A stretch of 64,000 nt of DNA, taken from assembly GCA_001898505.1 (NCBI GenBank), contig MKTZ01000015.1, positions 62,001 to 126,000 of the forward strand, in the 5' to 3' direction. The DNA is from Sphingobacteriales bacterium 50-39. Its GTDB lineage: Bacteria; Bacteroidota; Bacteroidia; Chitinophagales; Chitinophagaceae. Both the position numbers and the translations under genes were made by a program. This document shows positions 18,184 through 26,083 of the stretch, piece by piece. The notes below the pieces were generated by a model. That model saw nothing but the letters and a program-made list of their open reading frames with translations. It was not told the origin of the DNA and searched no databases. Every line of letters begins with the position of its first letter. Position 1 is the first letter of the stretch.

Positions 18184-19164
18184 TTATTGTTCCCTTATCC
18201 CTTCCAAACGGCTGAGCCGTGAAGCCAGTTCCATAGAATATAGCTCCGCCCCGCCGAAATTGAGATGATTGGTATTATAAAAATATTGCTTATCCATCGA
18301 CAGTGTATCCTTCATCATATTGAGATAAGGTACGTTCCCGCTCTTTGCCGATGCCTCTATTTTTTCGGCCATACTGTCTGCATTTATAATTACTTTATAG
18401 TAATCCTTGTACACTGGCGCTGTTACAAGGACCAGCCGGATACCCTGCTCTTTACAGGTATGTATGATGTCGTTCAGCAGCTCAAATCCTTCCTCCTGCC
18501 ACGGCGCTCGGGACGGAGGTTCATAGGGCGCATGATAGCTTGCATGGCTCGGCCTGAACCCCTTACCAAGGTAGACGCCGGTGTCCCCCCATAATGACCG
18601 CACCCTTTGATGGAACTTCTCCGTACTCTCCGTCAAACCCTCCATCTTGAACCCGTCATTGATGCCTAGGCATTTCTGCAGCTTGTAAAAAAAATATTTC
18701 CATTTGTACTTATACCGGTCCTGTACAGCAGCCATCGTACGGTATACTACACTGTCCCTGAGCGCATAATCGAATACCTGGTCAAAATTATAATAAACGC
18801 CCACCACCTGTAAAGTAGCGGGATCGACATTTAATACCAGCACCCTGGGAGCTTTTCCCTGCCGGATACAGACATCCAGCATCATCCTCAGTTCCGCAAT
18901 AGTCAAACCTTCCACTCCCAAATTATAACTGTCTACATGGCAAACGGAATCGATCACCCGGGGGTCGATATGCAGCAGCACCCTCGATGAACCAAGGAAC
19001 AACATATCATGTTTATGGGCGCTGTCATATAAATAGTTCATTTTGTCCCGGAAAGCATTGGGGGCTTCGTATACAAAAGAAACTTTCCTATAGAAAAGAA
19101 AGGAACCTATAACCGGCAGCACAATGATCAGGAGAATTTTAATAATGCGACGACGCATAATCAT
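18184..19164 (-). CDS. SGNH-like periplasmic acyl-transfer partner (AlgX/PatB type)
   Basis: A 326-residue protein with an N-terminal membrane anchor (about residues 6-26) and a periplasmic domain. The nucleophile block is MLFLGSSRVLL (about 54-64) and the C-terminal block NTNHLNFGGAELYS (about 303-316), the pattern of SGNH hydrolase-like acetyltransferases. It ends 19 bases before the MBOAT start, so the two probably act as a pair: MBOAT exports the acyl group and this protein places it on the glycan. It follows rpsU after a terminator. An alternative start 6 bases downstream (MRRRII) is possible. Confidence 0.75.
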   Translation of the reverse strand: MIMRRRIIKILLIIVLPVIGSFLFYRKVSFVYEAPNAFRDKMNYLYDSAHKHDMLFLGSSRVLLHIDPRVIDSVCHVDSYNLGVEGLTIAELRMMLDVCIRQGKAPRVLVLNVDPATLQVVGVYYNFDQVFDYALRDSVVYRTMAAVQDRYKYKWKYFFYKLQKCLGINDGFKMEGLTESTEKFHQRVRSLWGDTGVYLGKGFRPSHASYHAPYEPPSRAPWQEEGFELLNDIIHTCKEQGIRLVLVTAPVYKDYYKVIINADSMAEKIEASAKSGNVPYLNMMKDTLSMDKQYFYNTNHLNFGGAELYSMELASRLSRLEGIREQ

Positions 19165-19191
19165 GCCCCGGGTTTATGAGGGATAAATATA

Positions 19192-19232
19192 CAAAAAACA
19201 TAGGCCATCCGCCATTTGGACAGACAGCCTAT
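19192..19232 (-). terminator. Terminator of rpsU
   Basis: On the minus strand, the stem ATAGGC...GCCTAT extends inward through TCTGTCC and GGCGGA around an AAAT loop, and is followed by GTTTTTTG. It lies about 25 bases after the rpsU stop and separates rpsU from the SGNH/MBOAT genes. Confidence 0.75.
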
Positions 19233-19256
19233 ATTAAATATCTGTAGCTCAATATC

Positions 19257-19454
19257 TTAAAGATCAACCTTGCCGGCAGCAACCTGCTGCTTGTAGACTG
19301 CCTTCAACACCTCACCTCTGCGCCTGACAGAAGGCTTGGTAAAAGACTGACGCTCCCTTAATTGAATAAGGATCTTAGCCTTCTCAAACTTCTTCTTGTA
19401 CTTTTTGAGCGCCTTGTCAATGTTTTCGCAATCTTTGGAATCGATAATCAACAT
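19257..19454 (-). CDS. rpsU: Ribosomal protein bS21
   Basis: Small 30S protein next to the anti-Shine-Dalgarno end of 16S rRNA, 65 residues with the family pattern: ENIDKALKKYKKKFEKA, then RERQSFTKPSVRRRGEV. In Bacteroidota bS21 helps hide the anti-Shine-Dalgarno sequence, and in some members rpsU is autoregulated. No Shine-Dalgarno sequence precedes this ATG (AATTAATAAATAGAT). Instead the predicted leader of about 110 bases is almost entirely folded into three hairpins. Confidence 0.97.
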   Translation of the reverse strand: MLIIDSKDCENIDKALKKYKKKFEKAKILIQLRERQSFTKPSVRRRGEVLKAVYKQQVAAGKVDL

Positions 19455-19472
19455 ATCTATTTATTAATTTGC

Positions 19473-19516
19473 GCACCGGGTATGGTTTACACCGAAAACT
19501 AACCCATCCCCGGTGC
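19473..19516 (-). promoter_or_regulatory. Long stem-loop in the rpsU leader
   Basis: An 8-bp stem GCACCGGG/CCCGGTGC encloses a 28-base loop. It ends 18 bases before the rpsU ATG and begins 4 bases after the repeat element at 19521. A role in rpsU control is inferred from its position. Confidence 0.5.
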
Positions 19517-19520
19517 ACGG

Positions 19521-19558
19521 CTAATGATGGGCCTTCGGCCGACGGACCTGTGGCCCGT
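19521..19558 (-). repeat. Double-hairpin repeat, copy 6, at the 5' end of the rpsU leader
   Basis: Minus-strand orientation: hairpin 1 ACGGGCC-ACA-GGTCCGT, then GGCC-GAA-GGCC and CATCATTAG. In hairpin 2 the T:A pair of the other copies has become G:C with both arms changed. It begins about 5 bases after the predicted transcription start. Confidence 0.65.
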
Positions 19559-19569
19559 TCTGCGGGTTG

Positions 19570-19599
19570 CAAATATACTACAAAACTGCGAAAAAGGAA
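19570..19599 (-). promoter_or_regulatory. Candidate promoter for rpsU
   Basis: A full -7 match TATATTTG lies at 19577-19570 on the minus strand. The -33 position, 19 bases upstream, reads TTC rather than TTG. Transcription would start near 19563. Confidence 0.55.
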
Positions 19600-19631
19600 A
19601 TTTTACGCTAAAAAATGCGAAATTCGTCCCC

Positions 19632-20213
19632 ATGTTTACAGGAATCATCGAATCGCTAGGGCGTGTTAAAAAGGCTGAATCTCAAGGCACTAATCGTACT
19701 TATTGGATTGAATCCCCCATCTCGGAGGAGCTGAAGGTCGACCAAAGCATTTCCCACAATGGTGTCTGCCTCACCGTGGAAGAGGTGGCGGGTGGCGCCC
19801 ACAGGGTCACCGCCATTGAAGAAACTCTCGAAAAGACCAACCTGGAAAGCTGGCAGCCGGGCCATCTGGTCAACCTGGAAAGATGTATGCAGCTGAATGG
19901 ACGCCTGGATGGCCATATCGTCCAGGGCCATGTAGATACCACGGCAGTTTGCGCTCACCGGAAAGAGCTCAACGGCAGCTGGGAGTATCGCTTCGAATTC
20001 CCCAAAAAATTCGGCCACCTGGTCATTGAAAAAGGCTCTATCAGCCTGAATGGCATCAGCCTCACCATCTTCAATGTTAAGAAATCCCGGTTTGACGTGG
20101 CCATCATCCCTTATACCTATGAACATACCAATATGCAATCCATACAACCCGGCAGTCTCGTCAACCTGGAATTTGACATGATAGGAAAGTATGTCGCCAG
20201 GTTCTTACAATAA
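19632..20213 (+). CDS. ribE: Riboflavin synthase, alpha chain
   Basis: Last enzyme of riboflavin synthesis; it dismutates two 6,7-dimethyl-8-ribityllumazine molecules. It has 193 residues from the ATG at 19632 (MFTGIIESLGRVKKAES, the usual family start); frames further upstream are not homologous. The two tandem lumazine-binding repeats are visible: ISHNGVCLTVEE with GHIVQGHVDTTA, then ISLNGISLTIFNV near 130-150. It diverges from rpsU and stands alone, with no rib operon around it. Confidence 0.96.
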   Translation: MFTGIIESLGRVKKAESQGTNRTYWIESPISEELKVDQSISHNGVCLTVEEVAGGAHRVTAIEETLEKTNLESWQPGHLVNLERCMQLNGRLDGHIVQGHVDTTAVCAHRKELNGSWEYRFEFPKKFGHLVIEKGSISLNGISLTIFNVKKSRFDVAIIPYTYEHTNMQSIQPGSLVNLEFDMIGKYVARFLQ

Positions 20214-20261
20214 ATACGAAATTCGCCCCGTGTTTACAGCGCCCAAAGACTTTCATCATAT

Positions 20262-21362
20262 ATGCCGACGCTTATGATCGCAGGCCGTCCACTGGAAGAA
20301 TACCTCACATCCCCGGGACAGAACAACTTCCAGCTTGTGCGTCTCCTTGCCGCATCTATGGTGGTCGAAACCCATTCCCATATCCTCTTTTATGACGACA
20401 GCAGAATAGCTTACCTGAATCAACCTTTTCACCTGTCTTTCCTTGGATTGCCTGCGTTTTTTTTTCTTAGCGGGCTGTTGGTTACCCAAAGCTTTTTCAA
20501 AAGTTCATCCTCAAAGAATTTTCTTTGGAAAAGATTCTTGCGTATTTATCCTGCTGCCTGGTTTTGCCTGCTGATGACAGCTTTTATCATGGGCCCTGCC
20601 GTTACTACCCTCCCCCTGAAAGACTATTTCTCCTCCCCTCAGTTATATAGGTTTCTCGTATCCCTTTCTCTGTTCCATACCAATCTGTATCTGCCCGGGG
20701 TCTTTACCCACTCCGTGCTCGGCACCTCCTCCACCAACTCCTCCCTGTGGACAATAAGCTTGGAGCTGAAGCTTTACCTGGCTCTCACGTTCGCCGGCCC
20801 GGTCATAAAAAAAATTCCTGCCGCCAAACACCTGCTGCTCCCCGTCATCGTCTCCGCCGTTGCATTTTACGGTTGGAAGAACCCATCGATCCCATCTGCT
20901 GTTAAGCCCTGGTGTACATATGGGGTTCAGTTCCTTTCTGGGGTCGCATGCTATCTTTACAGAGACAAGATCATCATCCGGCCCTTCCTCATTTTGCTCC
21001 TGCCCTTCCTGTTCTTCCTGAGCTTTCGCCTGCACATCTACTTTTATACTGCCTATCTGCTCATCCCCGCAACCGTCATCCTGTCCGGCACCTTCGCCGT
21101 GACGCAACTTCACAGGATAACACCCGCCCCGGATCTTTCGTACGGCATATATATATTCGCCTTCCCTATACAACAGCTCATCGCCAACTATATTCTCCCT
21201 TCAGGACCCATACAGTTCTTCCTCCTCTCCATGGCTGCTATCATACCCGTTGCGATCATCTCCTGGTATGGAATAGAAAAAAGAGCGCTCGGCCTTAAAA
21301 ACAGGGTCAGCCGGCGCCATCCATTGTTATCTCGACGGAAGATCCCGCGTCAGGAGCTTTGA
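20262..21362 (+). CDS. Acyltransferase family 3 membrane protein
   Basis: A 366-residue inner-membrane acyltransferase-3 family protein that moves acetyl or similar groups onto extracytoplasmic glycans or lipids. The N-terminal signature is visible (NNFQLVRLLAASMVVETHSH, residues about 21-40), followed by GLPAFFFLSGLLVTQSFFK, RFLRIYPAAWFCLL and the central SLWTISLELKLYLAL. About ten hydrophobic spans follow. Its end overlaps the convergent SGNH gene by 36 bases. A standalone AT3 protein next to an SGNH protein suggests a second acyl-modification pair in this region. Confidence 0.9.
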   Translation: MPTLMIAGRPLEEYLTSPGQNNFQLVRLLAASMVVETHSHILFYDDSRIAYLNQPFHLSFLGLPAFFFLSGLLVTQSFFKSSSSKNFLWKRFLRIYPAAWFCLLMTAFIMGPAVTTLPLKDYFSSPQLYRFLVSLSLFHTNLYLPGVFTHSVLGTSSTNSSLWTISLELKLYLALTFAGPVIKKIPAAKHLLLPVIVSAVAFYGWKNPSIPSAVKPWCTYGVQFLSGVACYLYRDKIIIRPFLILLLPFLFFLSFRLHIYFYTAYLLIPATVILSGTFAVTQLHRITPAPDLSYGIYIFAFPIQQLIANYILPSGPIQFFLLSMAAIIPVAIISWYGIEKRALGLKNRVSRRHPLLSRRKIPRQEL

Positions 21363-22571
21363 CAACGCCCGCGCGATCTTTTCATGACCAGACGCCTTGA
21401 AATGCGCATCCAAAATATAATGATCGTCCGGTGTCAGCAATTTCCCTGCATCCATAAACAGCAACCCCTTCCCAAACCTTTCCCTATACGGCATCTGCAT
21501 TGATAACCGTTCTGCCTCCTTTAAAAATGTACCCTGCATATTTTCTGGGTCATCCATCATCGTAATGACCACCTTTAATTTTCCAAAGTTGATACCTGAG
21601 TGGTAAAGTAAGTCCAGGAATATCCTGGCCTGATCCTCCTGCCCTTTACCCCAATCCTTTCGTTCCCATGGTAATGAGAAAAAAGGATAGATCTTGTTGA
21701 GCAGGCTCTTCCCAAAAAAGTTTCCGATAATGAGAAAATATTTACCGGGGAAGTATATACGCGAGCTTCGTGCAGCCCGAACGAGATCCTCATATGTATC
21801 CCTGGACGAGATAGGCAGCTTGTATCCATGCTTCTGGCAAGCCAGGTTCTCCCCCTGGTCATTGCAGCAGTATTGGATGATAAGACATCGCAGTTTGGAG
21901 GTATCGACCCTCCCCAATCCCTTCAGTTCCCGCGCCGTGCCATAAGACGCCATTCCCAGATTGGCAACCTTCCACCCGGATAAAGCTGCAAGCCTGACGG
22001 GAAACGACGAATCCTGTTCCACTCCCCAGCCCATCGTATAAGAATCTCCCAAACATATTACTTGTGCGGAGGATAGGATACTATCCCCATCCCGTAATCC
22101 CACGCGGTTGGTCCTGTATTCATTGTCGAACTCGATATTCCTGAAAGAAAAACGACTTTCCGGCTTCAACGTATAAAAAAGCCCTGTATCGTATACTGCA
22201 TACCGTGCATCGAATTGCAGCAGGTCCTCCTGGAAATAATCGTAATAATAGGCAAATGAAGGACGAAAGGATACGGGCAGGCGGTCAGGATGATGCATCC
22301 ACCATGCCAGCAGGCATTCCATGACGGTCACCCATATCCCTATAGTGAAAGATGCCATCGCTACAGGTCTGCGTGCCGAAAAAAACTTCCGCAGTATCCA
22401 GGCGCAAAACCAAACGCCTGTGAATGCCATCACTAAAAAAAATTGCATGCACCCGCAAATGATCGCTCCCAATACCGACCATGGCAGCGTTTGCCTCGAA
22501 AGTACTACCTTGATCACCTGCAATATCAGCAACACGACGATAAACCAAAGCGCATTCCTTAATATCTTCAT
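21327..22571 (-). CDS. SGNH/GDSL hydrolase-like membrane protein
   Basis: A 414-residue protein with about three hydrophobic N-terminal segments, then an SGNH domain. Block I is CLGDSYTMGWGVEQDSSFP (Ser within GDS, about residue 174), the Gly block is LGMASYGTARE, the Asn block is QYCCNDQGEN, and the catalytic Asp/His block is DAHFKASGHEKIA near 393-405. All four catalytic blocks are present, so it is probably active as an esterase or acyltransferase on an envelope polymer. It is convergent with the AT3 gene (36-base tail overlap). Confidence 0.8.
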   Translation of the reverse strand: MKILRNALWFIVVLLILQVIKVVLSRQTLPWSVLGAIICGCMQFFLVMAFTGVWFCAWILRKFFSARRPVAMASFTIGIWVTVMECLLAWWMHHPDRLPVSFRPSFAYYYDYFQEDLLQFDARYAVYDTGLFYTLKPESRFSFRNIEFDNEYRTNRVGLRDGDSILSSAQVICLGDSYTMGWGVEQDSSFPVRLAALSGWKVANLGMASYGTARELKGLGRVDTSKLRCLIIQYCCNDQGENLACQKHGYKLPISSRDTYEDLVRAARSSRIYFPGKYFLIIGNFFGKSLLNKIYPFFSLPWERKDWGKGQEDQARIFLDLLYHSGINFGKLKVVITMMDDPENMQGTFLKEAERLSMQMPYRERFGKGLLFMDAGKLLTPDDHYILDAHFKASGHEKIARALSKLLTRDLPSR

Positions 22572-22678
22572 TGCCGTGCCGCCATTTAAGTGAAGGATTG
22601 TCCGAAAAGATCGTGAAAATTAGATATTTTCGCCCTGCAGTCCAAAATAATTTCATCTGGTACATAAATCTTGTATGA

Positions 22679-24418
22679 ATGTTATACCAGTTATTCTTCT
22701 ATGTGCTCATCTCCTGCGTATGTTTATGGTCCGGCATGATCTTTTACTCTTTCTTCATCAATAGTGAGCAGGCCGATAGCTCCTATCAGCGGCCGCTTGC
22801 CAGTTACTTCTTCAGCGGGTTGATCATGCTTGCGGCATTGGGACAATGGTTCGTGCTTTTTTTACCCTTGAATGCATACATCCTTTGGTTCTTCATTCTG
22901 CCCCCCCTCTCGATCCTTTCCATCCTCTTCAGACGACGCTTGGCGAGGATCATTGCTACTATTCGCTCGCAAGGACCGGCATCCTCCTTTCTTTTTCCTA
23001 TCCTCGCCGCCTTTGTAGTAATGGTCCTCGTCCTGAACAGCGGACCTACGGTCATGGACGACACCGACAGCTACCATATCCAAATGGTAAAATGGGCGCA
23101 GGAACATGGCACCGTACCGGGCGTCGCCAACCTCCACCTTCGGTACGGCTTTAATTCTTCCTGGTTCCTCGCCATCGCCTTACTGATCCCTCCGTCTCCG
23201 GGCATCAACCATTATATGACGCTCAATGGCCTTATTTCCATCTGGCTTTGTTATTATCTGCTTTGCAAGGTGACGACGGCTTTTTCTTCCGGCCCTGTTG
23301 CCAGGAACTACAATAGCGCCATCGGTGCATTCATTGTGCTTATCCTGGGTCTCGCGGTATGGCCCATGATAAGAGGCAACGCCACGACTGCCAACTATGA
23401 TTTCATCAGCACCTGCATTATCATCATTCTCTTCATGGAGGCAGGCGTGACACGAAAGCCTGCGCTTATGCCGGAATGGATCGTTTGGCCTCTTTTCCTT
23501 TGTACGATCAAGTTGGTCAACATCGTGATGCTAGCCTGCTGCCTGCAGTCCCTGTTGATATATTTTAGCCGCCGGAGTCTCCGGCTCTATATTGCGGCAG
23601 CCTTCTTTATCCTCATCCCCTTCTTTCTGCGCAATCTCATATTATCAGGTTACATACTCTATCCCCTATACCAATTGGATTTCTTTTACTTCGACTGGAA
23701 GGTACCCCGGCAACTGGTCGTCGAAATAATGGATTATGTGGAGTATTTCAACCGGAGCAATGGGAATCAGGAGCTGGTCATACATCGCCCTTTTCCGGAT
23801 TGGGTTCCGATATGGCATACGCAACTGGTATTGTACGACAAAGTGCTCACGGACCTGTCCGTTCTATGCTGGGCCCTGGTCCTGCTCCGGTGGAAAAAGC
23901 TGACAGCGACCTTTTCCAGTCAGTACAGGATCCTGCTGCTTACCCTGCTCCTTATGCTGGCGGTATGGTTCTTTGTTGCGCCGGATCCAAGATTTATATA
24001 CGGTGTCCTTTTGGCCGGCGTCTACACGCTTATCATGACCCTGCCGCCCCTGCTATCTCAATGGGGTCCCCGTCGCATCCTCGGCGTGGGAACGATATCC
24101 CTGTCTTGCTGCATCCTGGTTTATACAATAGTCAAGATCGCTAGCCATCAGGATTATCGCAACTGGACGCTCCCTCATCCGCTACCCGTTCCCGCCGTAC
24201 AATTGGTCACCGTAGATGGCATAGAAATGCAGATACCGGAAAGAGCGCTGGGCAACTGGAACCCGCGCTGCTATGATCTTAGCTTACCTTGTCTGTATAC
24301 CGTGAGCCCATTCCTCCATGCCAGGGGCAAACACATCAGCGACGGATTTAAAATGGTCACAGGCCAGGCGAAGAAACCGATTCGGGGAGAATTTAACAAT
24401 TATCAAACCCATTACTGA
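22679..24418 (+). CDS. Polytopic membrane protein, LIC_10190-like, first of a tandem pair
   Basis: A 579-residue membrane protein with about 12 hydrophobic spans. Its first large outer loop has VMDDTDSYHIQMVKWAQ followed by VANLHLRYGFNSSWF, matching HPDTLIYHAKAI and IANLRVQLGYQSCWF of the next gene. The pair are therefore tandem duplicates. They resemble the LIC_10190 family of membrane proteins, thought from topology to be GT-C-like glycosyltransferases; that assignment is from memory. The last 90 or so residues are soluble. It ends 2 bases before the next gene, so they form an operon. Confidence 0.65.
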   Translation: MLYQLFFYVLISCVCLWSGMIFYSFFINSEQADSSYQRPLASYFFSGLIMLAALGQWFVLFLPLNAYILWFFILPPLSILSILFRRRLARIIATIRSQGPASSFLFPILAAFVVMVLVLNSGPTVMDDTDSYHIQMVKWAQEHGTVPGVANLHLRYGFNSSWFLAIALLIPPSPGINHYMTLNGLISIWLCYYLLCKVTTAFSSGPVARNYNSAIGAFIVLILGLAVWPMIRGNATTANYDFISTCIIIILFMEAGVTRKPALMPEWIVWPLFLCTIKLVNIVMLACCLQSLLIYFSRRSLRLYIAAAFFILIPFFLRNLILSGYILYPLYQLDFFYFDWKVPRQLVVEIMDYVEYFNRSNGNQELVIHRPFPDWVPIWHTQLVLYDKVLTDLSVLCWALVLLRWKKLTATFSSQYRILLLTLLLMLAVWFFVAPDPRFIYGVLLAGVYTLIMTLPPLLSQWGPRRILGVGTISLSCCILVYTIVKIASHQDYRNWTLPHPLPVPAVQLVTVDGIEMQIPERALGNWNPRCYDLSLPCLYTVSPFLHARGKHISDGFKMVTGQAKKPIRGEFNNYQTHY

Positions 24419-24420
24419 CC

Positions 24421-26067
24421 ATGCTAATCAGCCTTCTCGCCTGGACCTATCTTTCCATCCTCTGCCTGGTGTGGGGACACATGCTATTATATATTATAAC
24501 GCCGGTGGAGAAAGATGATGCGGCCTGGCCTCATCCCTGCCTCGTTTGTCTGGCAGGCCTCGCAGCGGTCTCATCCTTATCGTTCGGTTTGTCGCTGGCA
24601 ATCCCACTTGGCGGGAAGGCGCATGTAATTTTTCTGGGATGCGCCCTTCTGTGGCTGCTGAATAAAAAAGCCCGCCGGCAGATAAGGATGCTTCTACACC
24701 GCCTGTTTGAAAACTATACTACCCTTCCATCTGTGCTGCTGGCAGCTGGCATCGCCATGGTCCTCGTCATCAGCGTTCATACCATCAATCACCCCGATAC
24801 CCTGATCTACCACGCCAAAGCCATCTTCCTTCTTCAGCGGTACCCTCCCATACCGGGCATCGCCAACCTACGGGTGCAATTGGGCTATCAAAGCTGCTGG
24901 TTCGCGGCGCTGGCCGTTACCAACCCCTTCCCCCAACAATACGATATCATATTTCTCAACGGATCCGTTCTCTGCTGGTTCCTTATCTACGTGGCGCCTA
25001 CTCTTCGCAGGTCATGGACATGCTGGGCGCTGCTGGCCTATTCCCTGGCCTCCTGGACACAAATACGCCTTACCGCAGCCTCTGCCAGCCCCGACTTCAT
25101 CGTCGCGCTTTACTGCTGGGCAGCCATCCTGGCTTTCCTTGACGATCATCCGGCACGCCGGAACAGTTGCCGGGCGCTGGTCGTAATATTTTGCATGGCC
25201 GCTGTCCTGACGAAAATGTCTGGCATGATGATCTTACTCCTGGCAGTACCTGCTTTAGCGGCCGGCAAGCCGGCAGAGACGCTCAAGCTCCTGGCCTGGT
25301 GCCTGGTGTCAACAGTGATTTTATGTGTGAGAAATGTATTGGCATCCGGATATATGCTCTTTCCTTCTTCCTGGCCGGATGTTTTTAACGTGCCCTGGAA
25401 AATACCCCTTACGTATATGCGCCAGAACCGCGACTATACCACCGAATACGCTTTCATGTCCAACGCTTCTCCTGGCACGTTCCTGTCTCTGTCTCCGGTC
25501 CAAAAGATCCTGGAATGGTGGAGTCATATCGAACTCCCGGACCGGGTCCTTCTCCTGGCCATTGCAGGTGGATTGCTGGTTCGGCTCGGACTTATTATAG
25601 TCCGAAGGGATAGATCCTTCTTATCCGGCCGGAATGTCTTCCCGTTCCTGGTCGCCCTGGCCGGCAGTTGTCTCTGGATGCTCAAGATCCCCAGCCCAAG
25701 GTTCGGAACAGGCTTTCTGGTTCCCCTGGCTTATTTCCTCTGGCATCCCCTCCCGTGGCCAAAAATGCCTGTCTTACAGCCTTATTTGATCCGCGGAACA
25801 GCCTGGTGCATGATTGCAGCCGTCAGCGCGTATACCATCTATCGTTGTATCCGCTTCACCACCACCTCCAATCTGCTAACTCCGTCCGGTATTGCGCTCA
25901 ATGCATATAAACCCAATGGCTGCGACCAGGTCAAGGTAGACTTGTTGCACGATACGATCATCTCTCAAGGCCCCTCCGCGAAATGTCTTGGCAGTTTCTT
26001 CAACAGCTTCCACCCCATGGGCGCCACCATTCGCCAGGGCTTCGAACCTGCGGTTCCATCTCCTTAG
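24421..26067 (+). CDS. Polytopic membrane protein, LIC_10190-like, second of a tandem pair
   Basis: A 548-residue paralog of the gene before it, starting 2 bases after that gene's stop. It has the same architecture: hydrophobic N-terminus, acidic outer loop HPDTLIYHAKAIFLLQ at about 123-138, IANLRVQLGYQSCWF, many spans and a short soluble C-terminus. Like the first copy it is probably part of envelope glycan assembly; the donor and acceptor are unknown. It converges on the PorU2-like gene with only 16 bases between the stops. Confidence 0.65.
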   Translation: MLISLLAWTYLSILCLVWGHMLLYIITPVEKDDAAWPHPCLVCLAGLAAVSSLSFGLSLAIPLGGKAHVIFLGCALLWLLNKKARRQIRMLLHRLFENYTTLPSVLLAAGIAMVLVISVHTINHPDTLIYHAKAIFLLQRYPPIPGIANLRVQLGYQSCWFAALAVTNPFPQQYDIIFLNGSVLCWFLIYVAPTLRRSWTCWALLAYSLASWTQIRLTAASASPDFIVALYCWAAILAFLDDHPARRNSCRALVVIFCMAAVLTKMSGMMILLLAVPALAAGKPAETLKLLAWCLVSTVILCVRNVLASGYMLFPSSWPDVFNVPWKIPLTYMRQNRDYTTEYAFMSNASPGTFLSLSPVQKILEWWSHIELPDRVLLLAIAGGLLVRLGLIIVRRDRSFLSGRNVFPFLVALAGSCLWMLKIPSPRFGTGFLVPLAYFLWHPLPWPKMPVLQPYLIRGTAWCMIAAVSAYTIYRCIRFTTTSNLLTPSGIALNAYKPNGCDQVKVDLLHDTIISQGPSAKCLGSFFNSFHPMGATIRQGFEPAVPSP

Positions 26068-26083
26068 CCGCCAGCGGATATCC

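Noticed and set aside
20643..21173. Minus-strand frame within the AT3 gene, and similar frames inside 13456-13863 and 16241-16687
   Set aside because: They are antisense or out-of-frame shadows of genes with clear membrane-protein patterns.
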